NCBI RefSeq assembly: GCF_011927765.1
Contig: NZ_JAATJG010000006.1
Coordinates: forward strand, 62,001 to 126,000
Reading direction: 5' to 3'
Source: Wenyingzhuangia aestuarii
Lineage (GTDB): Bacteria > Bacteroidota > Bacteroidia > Flavobacteriales > Flavobacteriaceae
DNA: 64,000 nucleotides
Shown here: positions 54,887-62,465 of the stretch, one piece after another
Position numbering within the stretch: position 1 is the stretch's first letter
How the letters are laid out: each line of letters opens with the position of its first letter
The notes under the pieces: model-generated
What the model saw: the letters and a program-made list of their open reading frames with translations, nothing else
Told to the model about the DNA's origin: nothing
Databases searched by the model: none
Made by a program: the position numbers and the translations under genes

Positions 54887-56071
54887 TTATTTTAACGCTA
54901 AAGCTTTGGTAATTCCATATTCCAAACCTCTTAACTCTGCTAGTCCTCTTAAACGACCAATACCAGAATATCCAGGGTTTGTTTTTTTATGTAAATCATC
55001 TAACATTTGGTGACCATGATCTGGACGTACAGGAATAAGGGCATCTTTTCTACCTTCTGCTAGTCTTCTTTTTTCTTCATGTACAACAGCAGTAATTACA
55101 TCAAACATATCTACATCACCTTCTAAATGATTGGCTTCGTAAAAGTTTCCTTCTGCATCTCTTTGTGTACTTCTTAAATGTAAAAAGTGAACTCTGTCTG
55201 CAAAACGTTTAAATATTTGAGTTAAATTATTATCATCTCTTACCCCTAAAGATCCAGTACAAAAAGTAATTCCGTTAGCTATATTGGGTACTTGTTCAAA
55301 CAAATAAGCGTAATCCTCTTCGGTACTCACCACTCTTGGCAATCCTAAAATAGCGTATGGAGGATCATCTGGATGAATACACATCATCACTTGATTTTGT
55401 GAGGCTATTGGAATAATTTCTTTTAAGAAAGCTACTAAATTCTCTCTCAACTGTTGTGCATCAATATCTTTATAAGTATCTAAAATAGTTTGAAATTGAT
55501 TTAAGGTATACCCCTCTTCTGCACCTGGCAAACCTGCAATAATATTGTTAATTAACTTTTGTTTTTGTTCCTCTGTTAATCCATCAACATATACTTTGGC
55601 TTTCTTTTGTTGCTCTGGTGTATAGTCTTTTTCTGCTCCGGGTCTTTTTAATAAAAACAGTTCAAAAGCAGCAAAAGCAATTACATCAAAACGCAATGCT
55701 TTGGAACCATCGGCAACTTCAAAGTCTAAATCGGTACGTGTCCAATCTAACACTGGCATAAAATTATAACACACGATATTAATACCACAACTAGCTAAAT
55801 TTTGAATACTCTGTTTGTAGTTTTCTATATAAGTTTTAAAATCTCCAGAACGTGTTTTTATATTTTCGTGTACAGGAATACTTTCTACTACAGACCAAGT
55901 AAGTCCCGTAGTTTCTATAATTTCTTTTCTTTTTAAGATTTCTTCTACAGTCCACACTTGACCGTTTGGAATATGATGTAAAGCCGAAACAATTCCTGTT
56001 GCTCCTGCTTGTTTTATATCTGATAATTGTACAGGATCCTTAGGTCCATACCATCTCCATGTTTGCTCCAT
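54887..56071 (-). CDS. uxuA: D-mannonate dehydratase
   Basis: UxuA of 394 residues, which converts D-mannonate to 2-keto-3-deoxy-D-gluconate. The family start [33 protein letters not shown] is unmistakable; the metal-site blocks [18 protein letters not shown] and [11 protein letters not shown] follow. It lies 41 bases after the SDR gene on the same strand, giving the expected two-step route fructuronate to mannonate to KDG. A candidate GntR operator precedes the pair. Confidence 0.95.
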   Translation of the reverse strand: MEQTWRWYGPKDPVQLSDIKQAGATGIVSALHHIPNGQVWTVEEILKRKEIIETTGLTWSVVESIPVHENIKTRSGDFKTYIENYKQSIQNLASCGINIVCYNFMPVLDWTRTDLDFEVADGSKALRFDVIAFAAFELFLLKRPGAEKDYTPEQQKKAKVYVDGLTEEQKQKLINNIIAGLPGAEEGYTLNQFQTILDTYKDIDAQQLRENLVAFLKEIIPIASQNQVMMCIHPDDPPYAILGLPRVVSTEEDYAYLFEQVPNIANGITFCTGSLGVRDDNNLTQIFKRFADRVHFLHLRSTQRDAEGNFYEANHLEGDVDMFDVITAVVHEEKRRLAEGRKDALIPVRPDHGHQMLDDLHKKTNPGYSGIGRLRGLAELRGLEYGITKALALK

Positions 56072-56112
56072 TTTATTCTATTCTAAATTGTTACTATTCA
56101 GCTTGCTCTTTA

Positions 56113-56925
56113 TTAAACTCCACTAAATGCACTAAATCCACCATCAATAGGAACAACAATTCCTGTTACAAATTTTGAGGCATCAGAACACAAATAATGA
56201 ATAGCTCCATTTAATTCCTCTGCTTCACCAAAACGTTTCATTGGTGTATTTTCAATAATTGTGTTTCCTCTATCGGTATAAGAACCATCTTCATTGGTTA
56301 ACAAAGCTCTGTTTTGATTTCCGATAAAAAATCCTGGTGCTATTGCATTTACTCTTAAACCTTCTCCAAATTTAGTAGCCAATTCTACAGACATCCATTT
56401 AGTAAAGTTATCAATTGCAGCTTTAGATGCAGAATACCCAACAACTCTAGTAATTGCACTTTGTGCAGTCATAGAAGAAATATTTATAATAGCTCCTTTT
56501 TTAGCATCGGCCATTGCTTTACCAAATATAATTGAAGGTAAAACACTTCCAAATAAATTTAAATCTACTACTTTTTTAAAGTGATCAATATTTACATCAA
56601 ATATGGTTTGATCTGGTCCAATAGTAGCTCCAGGCATGTTACCTCCAGCAGCATTAATTAGCACCTCAATTTTTCCGTATTTTGCTATAATTTGGTCAGA
56701 AATACCTTGTAAGCTTTCTTCTTCCATTACGTTACAAACAAAACCATCTACTTTAGCGCTTACTTTTTTAAGTCTAGTAATTGCAGCATCTACAATTTCT
56801 TGCTTGTAATCTAAAATTACTACTACAGCTCCATTGCTTAATAAATAATCTGCCATTTGACCTCCTAATACACCACCACCTCCTGTGATTAATATTACTT
56901 TATTTTCAACATCAAATAAATTCAT
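56113..56925 (-). CDS. SDR oxidoreductase, probable D-mannonate oxidoreductase (fructuronate reductase)
   Basis: Short-chain dehydrogenase of 270 residues. The NAD-binding motif is TGGGGVLG (14-21), the catalytic Ser is in NISSMTA and the YxxxK motif is GYSASKAAI. It stands directly before uxuA, so it should reduce D-fructuronate to D-mannonate, replacing the classical UxuB protein; this role is inferred from the partner gene. It ends in GGFSAFSGV, as in many KduD-like SDRs. Confidence 0.85.
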   Translation of the reverse strand: MNLFDVENKVILITGGGGVLGGQMADYLLSNGAVVVILDYKQEIVDAAITRLKKVSAKVDGFVCNVMEEESLQGISDQIIAKYGKIEVLINAAGGNMPGATIGPDQTIFDVNIDHFKKVVDLNLFGSVLPSIIFGKAMADAKKGAIINISSMTAQSAITRVVGYSASKAAIDNFTKWMSVELATKFGEGLRVNAIAPGFFIGNQNRALLTNEDGSYTDRGNTIIENTPMKRFGEAEELNGAIHYLCSDASKFVTGIVVPIDGGFSAFSGV

Positions 56926-56968
56926 TTATATTATATTTAAATAGTTACACTTTATTTCACAACATTCG

Positions 56969-56980
56969 TGTGCGTACACA
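56969..56980. promoter_or_regulatory. Candidate GntR operator before the SDR-uxuA operon
   Basis: TGTGCGTACACA is a near-palindrome 44 bases upstream of the SDR start. It shares the core CGTACA and flanking bases with the palindrome before the bifunctional aldolase gene (58339-58351), on the other side of the GntR gene. Confidence 0.5.
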
Positions 56981-57167
56981 AAAATAGTAGTTTAGGTTGA
57001 TAATAGCTTAAAAACTATTACTATTTTTTAAAATAAAATAGTTGATATTTAATTACAGAAAACAAGTAGCTACAATTCTATAATGGAAAACAGGATAAAC
57101 ACTAAATTAGTATTGATAAGTTTGAAAAGTGTTTAACTTAGTATAACCAGAGCAATCCTAAAGAAAA

Positions 57168-58211
57168 TTACAATGATTTTCTTTGGATAAAATGGAAGGG
57201 GTTTTTAATTTTCTCTACTTGTTTATTTAGAATTAACTCTGCAACACTCCTACCTAAAACATCAAAATCTGTTGAAACTACAGAAATCCCTAATAATTCT
57301 TTTAACGGAGTATCGTTATAAGATATGACTCCTACATTTTCACCTAAAACTAATTTCTTAGCTCTGATTCTATTAATTAAAGAGACCAAATCTGTTTCTT
57401 CAATAGTTAAAAATAAATCTCCTTTCTTAATAATTAAATCCTCAAGCATATAGTCTAGAACTTCAAAATCTAGATTCTTTTCTACACAAAACTTTTTAAA
57501 ACCATGTAAAATCCTTCTAGGATAAGGGCTTTGAGAGGTTTGAGGATAGAACAGAATAAACTTATTGTATTTTTCTATTTCAGAAAAGGCATCCCCTAAA
57601 GCATGGTAAATATCATTTTCAAAATCTTGATATACCGATGTATACTTTATTCCTAAATCCAAAAGATTATCTAAAATAACTAGTTTATTTTCTGGTATTT
57701 CTTTTATCTGCTTTAGAACACGATCAGGAGCACTAATATGTTTTAAATCTTCTGTTTTAAAATGTGGCATAATTACATAGTAATCATAAGCCCCTATATA
57801 TTTGTCCAATAAATTAGAAAAAAGATACTCATCACAATAATAGATATGTAAATCTACATGTGTATTTGGTCCCATGGTTTCTATAAATTTCTTATAAATT
57901 TTCATTTTATAAGAACTCATTTTATTCACTAAGAATAAAATATTTAGTTTAGAAATTAGTTCTGTTCTTGTAATATAATTCCCCTTACCCCTTATAGAAG
58001 TAATAATTTTTCTTTCTTTTAAAATATTATATGCCTTGCCTACTGTATCTCTTGAAAGATAAAACTCTTCGCTAAAATTATTTATTGATGGAATTTTTTG
58101 ATTTACTTTTAAATTACCCGAAGCTATATTGGCTACAATAGAATCTACAATCTGTTTGTATTTAGGTATTCTAGAGTCTTCATCAATTTTTATCAAACTA
58201 TATATATCCAT
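57168..58211 (-). CDS. GntR family regulator with sugar-binding C-terminal domain
   Basis: Regulator of 347 residues. The N-terminal GntR winged helix (about 10-75) is RIPKYKQIVDSIVANIASGNLKVNQKIPS followed by FYLSRDTVGKAYNILKERKII. The C-terminal domain (from about 88, LNILFLVNKMSSYKMKIYKKF) resembles periplasmic sugar-binding proteins, so it probably senses a sugar rather than a fatty acid or amino acid. It lies between the SDR-uxuA operon and the bifunctional aldolase gene and is the probable controller of both. Confidence 0.9.
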   Translation of the reverse strand: MDIYSLIKIDEDSRIPKYKQIVDSIVANIASGNLKVNQKIPSINNFSEEFYLSRDTVGKAYNILKERKIITSIRGKGNYITRTELISKLNILFLVNKMSSYKMKIYKKFIETMGPNTHVDLHIYYCDEYLFSNLLDKYIGAYDYYVIMPHFKTEDLKHISAPDRVLKQIKEIPENKLVILDNLLDLGIKYTSVYQDFENDIYHALGDAFSEIEKYNKFILFYPQTSQSPYPRRILHGFKKFCVEKNLDFEVLDYMLEDLIIKKGDLFLTIEETDLVSLINRIRAKKLVLGENVGVISYNDTPLKELLGISVVSTDFDVLGRSVAELILNKQVEKIKNPFHFIQRKSL

Positions 58212-58338
58212 CTCTTAAACATAATTAGTTTAAAAAAACTAAGTGAAATCATTATAACAACGCAATATACTTTTAATTTATCAAAAGCAAGTTAAAATAG
58301 AGCTTATGATTCTAACAAAACATAGACATTTATTGAGC

Positions 58339-58351
58339 TAGTACGTACATA
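58339..58351. promoter_or_regulatory. Candidate GntR operator between the regulator and aldolase genes
   Basis: TAGTACGTACATA contains the perfect palindrome GTACGTAC (58341-58348). It lies 67 bases before the aldolase ATG and resembles the site at 56969-56980. Confidence 0.5.
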
Positions 58352-58384
58352 ACACTACAGGATACTTAAAGATAATTGATACTT

Positions 58385-58392
58385 TATTTTTG
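58385..58392 (+). promoter_or_regulatory. Candidate -7 promoter box of the aldolase gene
   Basis: TATTTTTG matches TAnnTTTG, 25 bases before the ATG and 34 bases downstream of the candidate operator. Confidence 0.4.
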
Positions 58393-58417
58393 TTAAAAAC
58401 CATTTTATAATTTTCTT

Positions 58418-60523
58418 ATGAATACATTGACAAAAAAATTTAATCACGTTGACTACCTATGGGACGAAGCAAAAGCATCTTCGTTTGGGGATAATCAAGT
58501 AGAATTATTCTTATACCGATCTAACATTTTAGGTGCGGACTTAAGAATTACAAATTACGGTGGTGGAAACACTAGCTGTAAAACCATTGAAACAGATCCT
58601 TTAACCAACGAAGAAGTTGAAGTAATGTGGGTAAAAGGTTCTGGAGGAGATATTGGAACGTTAAACAGATCCGGTATTGCTGGTTTGTACACTAAAAGAT
58701 TAAGAGATTTAAAAAATGTATATGGTGGAATGGACGATGAAGATCGTATGGTAGGTTTGTTTGACCACTGTATTTACGATTTAGACAGTAAAGCTCCATC
58801 TATTGATACTCCTTTGCACGGATTGTTACCTTTTGCTCATATAGATCACTTACACCCTGATGCTTTAATTGCTGTTGCTGCTGCTAAAGACGGTGAACAA
58901 GTAACCAAAGAAATTTGGGGAGACACTATGGGATGGGTGCCTTGGCAACGTCCTGGTTTTGATTTAGGATTGCAATTAGAACAATGTTTGGCTGACAACC
59001 CTGGTATTAGAGGAATTGTTTTAGGTTCTCACGGATTATTTACTTGGGGGGATACTTCTTACGAATGTTATGTAAATAGTTTAGAAGTAATTGAAATGGC
59101 TTCTGAATATATTGAGAAAAAAATAGCTGAAAATGGAAGCGTTTTTGGAGGACAAAAAATTGAAAGCTTAGCCAAAGAAGAGCGTGTAGAAAAAGCAGCT
59201 CAAATCATGCCTTTGTTAAGAGGTTTGTGTTCTTCTGAAAACAGAATGATTGGTCACTTTTCGGATAGCGATGTGGTGATGGAGTTTATCAATAGTCATG
59301 ATTTAGAAAGATTAGCTCCTATGGGAACTTCTTGTCCAGATCATTTCTTAAGAACTAAAATTCAACCTTTGGTTTTAACCTTAGACAAAAACGAAGATTT
59401 ATCTGATACCGAAGCTATTTTAAAGAAATTAGAACCTGCGTTTGAAGCTTATAGAGCAGAATATACAGCTTATTACAATACTTGTAAAAAAGACAATAGC
59501 CCTGCTATTCGTGATGCAAACCCTGTTATTATTATTTATCCTGGAGTAGGTATGTTTAGTTTTGCTAAAAACAAACAAACCACTCGTGTTGCTAATGAAT
59601 TTTATGTAAATGCTATTAACGTAATGCGTGGTGCCGAAGCTATTACTGAGTATACCTCTTTACCAAGACAAGAAGCTTTTGATATTGAGTACTGGTTGTT
59701 AGAAGAAGCTAAACTACAACGTATGCCAAAAGAACAACCTTTATCTCGTAAAGTTGCTTTGGTAACTGGAGCTGGTGGTGGAATTGGGAAAGCCATTGCT
59801 GATAAATTAGCTGCTGAAGGAGCTAATATTGTTCTAACAGACATCAACGAACAAAGTTTAATTGAAGCCAATGCTACTTATAAAAGAGATGTTTCTACCT
59901 ATGCGATTTGTGATGTTACCCATACAGATTCTATCGCTTCTGCCTACAAAAAAGCTTGTGTAGAGTTTGGAGGGGTTGATATTATTGTACATAGTGCGGG
60001 ATTGGCTATTTCTAAAGCTTTAGAAGACACTACCGATAAAGATTGGAATATTTTACAAAGCATTCTCGTAAAAGGTCAGTTTGATTTAGCTAAACAATTC
60101 TCTGCAATTACTCGTAAGCAAGGTTTGGGAGGAGACTTTATTGCTATTGCCAGTAAAAATGGTTTAGTTGCAGGACCTAACAATGTTGCTTATGGTACCG
60201 CTAAGGCTGCTCAACAACACATGGCTCGTTTATTAGCAGCTGAATTGGCTAAAGATAAAGTACGTGTTAACACCGTAAATCCTGATGGAGTTATTGTGGG
60301 TAGTAAAATTTGGGAAGGTGCTTGGGCTGAAGGTAGAGCCAAAGCTAACGGAATTACTATTGAAGAATTGCCTGCTTTTTACGCAAAAAGAAATTTATTA
60401 AACGAAATTATTACCCCTGCTGATATTGCTAATGGAGTTTTCTCTTTTGTAGGAATTCTAAACAAGTCTACAGGAAACATCATTAATGTAGATGGTGGTA
60501 TGGCAAATGCTTTTGTTAGATAA
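58418..60523 (+). CDS. Bifunctional class II aldolase / short-chain dehydrogenase (rhamnulose-1-phosphate aldolase type)
   Basis: Fusion enzyme of 701 residues. The N-terminal class II aldolase domain (about 20-400) has the zinc ligands His141-His144-His146 region (FAHIDHLHPDA) and a later GSHGLFTWG. The C-terminal SDR (from about 445) has TGAGGGIG near 450-457 and Tyr592-Lys596 (AYGTAKAA). Enzymes of this architecture split L-rhamnulose 1-phosphate to dihydroxyacetone phosphate and L-lactaldehyde and oxidise the aldehyde to L-lactate. No rhamnose isomerase or kinase is in the window. It is divergent from the GntR gene and ends at two terminators. Confidence 0.88.
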   Translation: MNTLTKKFNHVDYLWDEAKASSFGDNQVELFLYRSNILGADLRITNYGGGNTSCKTIETDPLTNEEVEVMWVKGSGGDIGTLNRSGIAGLYTKRLRDLKNVYGGMDDEDRMVGLFDHCIYDLDSKAPSIDTPLHGLLPFAHIDHLHPDALIAVAAAKDGEQVTKEIWGDTMGWVPWQRPGFDLGLQLEQCLADNPGIRGIVLGSHGLFTWGDTSYECYVNSLEVIEMASEYIEKKIAENGSVFGGQKIESLAKEERVEKAAQIMPLLRGLCSSENRMIGHFSDSDVVMEFINSHDLERLAPMGTSCPDHFLRTKIQPLVLTLDKNEDLSDTEAILKKLEPAFEAYRAEYTAYYNTCKKDNSPAIRDANPVIIIYPGVGMFSFAKNKQTTRVANEFYVNAINVMRGAEAITEYTSLPRQEAFDIEYWLLEEAKLQRMPKEQPLSRKVALVTGAGGGIGKAIADKLAAEGANIVLTDINEQSLIEANATYKRDVSTYAICDVTHTDSIASAYKKACVEFGGVDIIVHSAGLAISKALEDTTDKDWNILQSILVKGQFDLAKQFSAITRKQGLGGDFIAIASKNGLVAGPNNVAYGTAKAAQQHMARLLAAELAKDKVRVNTVNPDGVIVGSKIWEGAWAEGRAKANGITIEELPAFYAKRNLLNEIITPADIANGVFSFVGILNKSTGNIINVDGGMANAFVR

Positions 60524-60539
60524 GCATCTCATTTATTAC

Positions 60540-60576
60540 TAAAACTCCTATAAAGGTTTATCCATTAGGGGAGTTT
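60540..60576 (+). terminator. First terminator after the aldolase gene
   Basis: AAAACTCCTA pairs with TTAGGGGAGTTTT with one bulge, followed by TTTTTT. Together with the next hairpin it makes a tandem stop. The 60,524-61,042 stretch holds only these terminators, the tRNA with its promoter and a repeat; I see no further gene in it. Confidence 0.7.
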
Positions 60577-60591
60577 TTTATAAAAACAGCT

Positions 60592-60630
60592 AAAAAAGAG
60601 GAACTTAACCAATTAAGCTCCTCTTTTTTT
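60592..60630 (+). terminator. Second terminator after the aldolase gene
   Basis: AAAAAAGAGGAaCTTAA and TTAAGcTCCTCTTTTTT form a stem with one mismatch and a 4-base loop, followed by a T-run. Confidence 0.8.
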
Positions 60631-60681
60631 CATTTAGAACTTCTTTATTAACAAGAAAAATAATTAGATTTTAAGCATAAA

Positions 60682-60715
60682 AAAAGCTCATAATAAATTA
60701 ATATTATGAGCTTTT
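60682..60715 (-). terminator. Terminator of tRNA-Arg
   Basis: AAAAGCTCATAATA (60682-60695) and TATTATGAGCTTTT (60702-60715) are exact complements, starting 4 bases after the tRNA 3' end on the minus strand, where the stem is followed by TTTTTTT. Confidence 0.88.
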
Positions 60716-60719
60716 GTTG

Positions 60720-60793
60720 TGACTCCGGGAGGATTCAAACCTCCAACCTCTTGAGCCGTAATCAAGTGCACTATTCAGTTATGCTACGGAGCC
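60720..60793 (-). tRNA. tRNA-Arg (anticodon ACG)
   Basis: Cloverleaf read on the minus strand: acceptor GGCTCCG / CGGAGTC (one G-T pair), D arm with AGCATAACTGAATAG, anticodon stem CTTGA / TCAAG with loop TTACGGC giving ACG, T arm GGAGG-TTTGAATC-CTCC, discriminator A. The 3' CCA is not encoded. ACG is expected to be edited to ICG by TadA. Confidence 0.95.
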
Positions 60794-60804
60794 TATTTCG
60801 GGTG

Positions 60805-60835
60805 CAAATATAGCGCTTTATTACAATGTCACAAA
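60805..60835 (-). promoter_or_regulatory. Consensus Bacteroidota promoter of tRNA-Arg
   Basis: On the minus strand TTTG (60832-60835) and TATATTTG (60805-60812) are separated by exactly 19 bases, the canonical TTTG-N19-TAnnTTTG. The tRNA begins 12 bases after the -7 box. Confidence 0.8.
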
Positions 60836-60873
60836 ATATTTTACACTTTTTTAAAGAGAATTTTTTGTGACAT
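60826..60873. repeat. 11-bp inverted repeat over the tRNA-Arg promoter
   Basis: ATGTCACAAAA (60826-60836) and TTTTGTGACAT (60863-60873) are perfect complements 26 bases apart. The near arm covers the -33 element of the tRNA promoter. The function is unknown. Confidence 0.5.
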
Positions 60874-61042
60874 AATATCTCCACCCAATCAGCAACATTT
60901 TAAACTTACCTGTCTTACTCAAATCCAATTCTTTACGCGACAAACATGGAAAGATTATTTTATTAATCTTAGCTAAAATTCTAAAAATTCTTTTTTTCAT
61001 CATCCTATTATTAAGCCTATATTCGCATTAAATTTAAGAAAA

Positions 61043-61987
61043 ATGAATTTATTCTATATAATCGCAGGTTTAGTGGTCTTAATTTTTGGTGGAGACTGGC
61101 TTTTAAAAGCATCTGTTAACATTTCTATGAGGTTAAAAATTTCTAGAATTGTGATTGGTATGACTGTGGTTTCTTTTGCTACATCTGCCCCAGAATTAAT
61201 TGTAAGTATCAAATCTGCCTTAGATGGTTTTCCAGATTTAGCTTTGGGAAACGTAATTGGTTCCAACATAGCTAATATAGCCTTTGTTTTAGGGATTACC
61301 GTTTGTTTTGGATCCATTGCTGTTGGTAAATCTTTTTATACCACAGATTGGCCTGTAATGATGCTTGCTTCTCTTCTACTCTATGCTTTTATAGGTTTTG
61401 ATTATGTGATCACAAGAGTTGAAGGAATTATTTTAGTATCGTTATTAATTCTTTTCTTAGTTTACTTATTGCGTTCCAAAAACAATCAACTAGAAAACTT
61501 AGATGATTTAGATCTAGATGATGAAATAATCCCCCTAAACAAAACTCTAATCTTTTTAGTTCTTGGAGGTGTTGGACTTTGGGGAGGGTCTGAACTTTTG
61601 ATAAAAGGAGCTGTGGGATTGGCTGAACAAATAGGAATTAGTGAACGAATTATTGGAGTTACCATTGTTTCTATGGGAACAAGTGTTCCAGAATTGGCAG
61701 CATCTATTATAGCGGTTATTAAAAAAGAAAAAGCCATTTCTTTAGGGAACTTAATTGGTTCTAACATCTTTAATATTTTAGCTGTTTTAGGAATTACCTC
61801 TATTATTACTCCTATTAAAGTGGGAGATTTACAAATAGTAACCAACGATATCTATTGGATGTTGGGAATTTCTTTTAGTATATTCCCATTGTGTTTTATA
61901 CCTACTAAACTTAAATTTGGACTTAAAGAAGGATTACTTCTTTTAACAACTTACAGCTTGTTTATTTACTTTACCGTTTTTAAATAA
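61043..61987 (+). CDS. Calcium/sodium antiporter (CaCA, YrbG-like)
   Basis: Inner-membrane exchanger of 314 residues with about ten transmembrane helices in two inverted halves. The two alpha repeats are clear: SFATSAPELIVS with GNVIGSNIANIAFVLG in the first half, and SMGTSVPELAASI with GNLIGSNIFNILAVLG in the second. An acidic loop (LENLDDLDLDDE) separates the halves. It is expected to exchange Ca2+ for Na+. The truncated haemoglobin gene follows 47 bases later. Confidence 0.93.
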   Translation: MNLFYIIAGLVVLIFGGDWLLKASVNISMRLKISRIVIGMTVVSFATSAPELIVSIKSALDGFPDLALGNVIGSNIANIAFVLGITVCFGSIAVGKSFYTTDWPVMMLASLLLYAFIGFDYVITRVEGIILVSLLILFLVYLLRSKNNQLENLDDLDLDDEIIPLNKTLIFLVLGGVGLWGGSELLIKGAVGLAEQIGISERIIGVTIVSMGTSVPELAASIIAVIKKEKAISLGNLIGSNIFNILAVLGITSIITPIKVGDLQIVTNDIYWMLGISFSIFPLCFIPTKLKFGLKEGLLLLTTYSLFIYFTVFK

Positions 61988-62034
61988 TGACAAATTTCAT
62001 ATTCTTTCCATAAGATTGATTGTATTTTTACCGT

Positions 62035-62439
62035 ATGAAAAGAGATATTCAAAACAGAGAAGATATTTATAAATTGGTTTGTACTTTTTATGACAACATA
62101 AGAGTAGATGATTTATTAGGACCTATTTTTAATCACATGATTAAAGATGAAGAATGGCCCGTTCATTTAGACAAACTAACAGATTTTTGGGAAACCAACT
62201 TGTTTGGAATTCCAAAATTTAAAGGAAGTCCTACGCAAAAACACATACAAACCGATGCTGCTTTTGATCATGCAATCAACCAAGTTCACTTTGATCAATG
62301 GTTAGCTATTTGGGGAAAAACAATCCATAGTATGTTTGAAGGAGACTTAGCAACTAGAGCACAAATGGCAGCTCATAATATTGCTCAAATACAAAATATG
62401 GTCATTAGAAGACAAAAACCTAAAAACAAAAAAGAGTAG
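62035..62439 (+). CDS. Group III truncated haemoglobin
   Basis: Haem protein of 134 residues. The pattern IYKLVCTFYDNIRVDDLLGPIFN, then HLDKLTDFWETNLFG and the F-helix region FDHAINQVHFDQWLAIW, which holds the probable proximal His, fits group III truncated haemoglobins. An in-frame TTG at 62020 adds 5 residues; the ATG at 62035 is preferred. A role in handling reactive nitrogen or oxygen species is likely but untested. The tail is basic (RRQKPKNKKE). Confidence 0.88.
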   Translation: MKRDIQNREDIYKLVCTFYDNIRVDDLLGPIFNHMIKDEEWPVHLDKLTDFWETNLFGIPKFKGSPTQKHIQTDAAFDHAINQVHFDQWLAIWGKTIHSMFEGDLATRAQMAAHNIAQIQNMVIRRQKPKNKKE

Positions 62440-62457
62440 CCAGGGCTACTCTTTTTT
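62428..62457. terminator. Bidirectional terminator overlapping the haemoglobin stop codon
   Basis: GAGTAGC and GCTACTC pair around CAGG, with A-run and T-run outside. The 5' arm includes the TAG stop codon at 62437-62439. It lies between convergent genes. Confidence 0.85.
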
Positions 62458-62465
62458 TATATCTC

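Noticed and set aside
60540-60715. Clustered inverted repeats as ends of an insertion sequence or a CRISPR array
   Set aside because: Each hairpin is different, each follows a gene end and has a T-run; there is no transposase, spacer pattern or target duplication.
60720-60793. tRNA-Arg as an integration site for a mobile element
   Set aside because: No integrase, no repeated tRNA 3' fragment and ordinary genes on both sides.
61486-61845. 119-residue minus-strand frame opposite the antiporter
   Set aside because: Antisense shadow of a clear CaCA gene.
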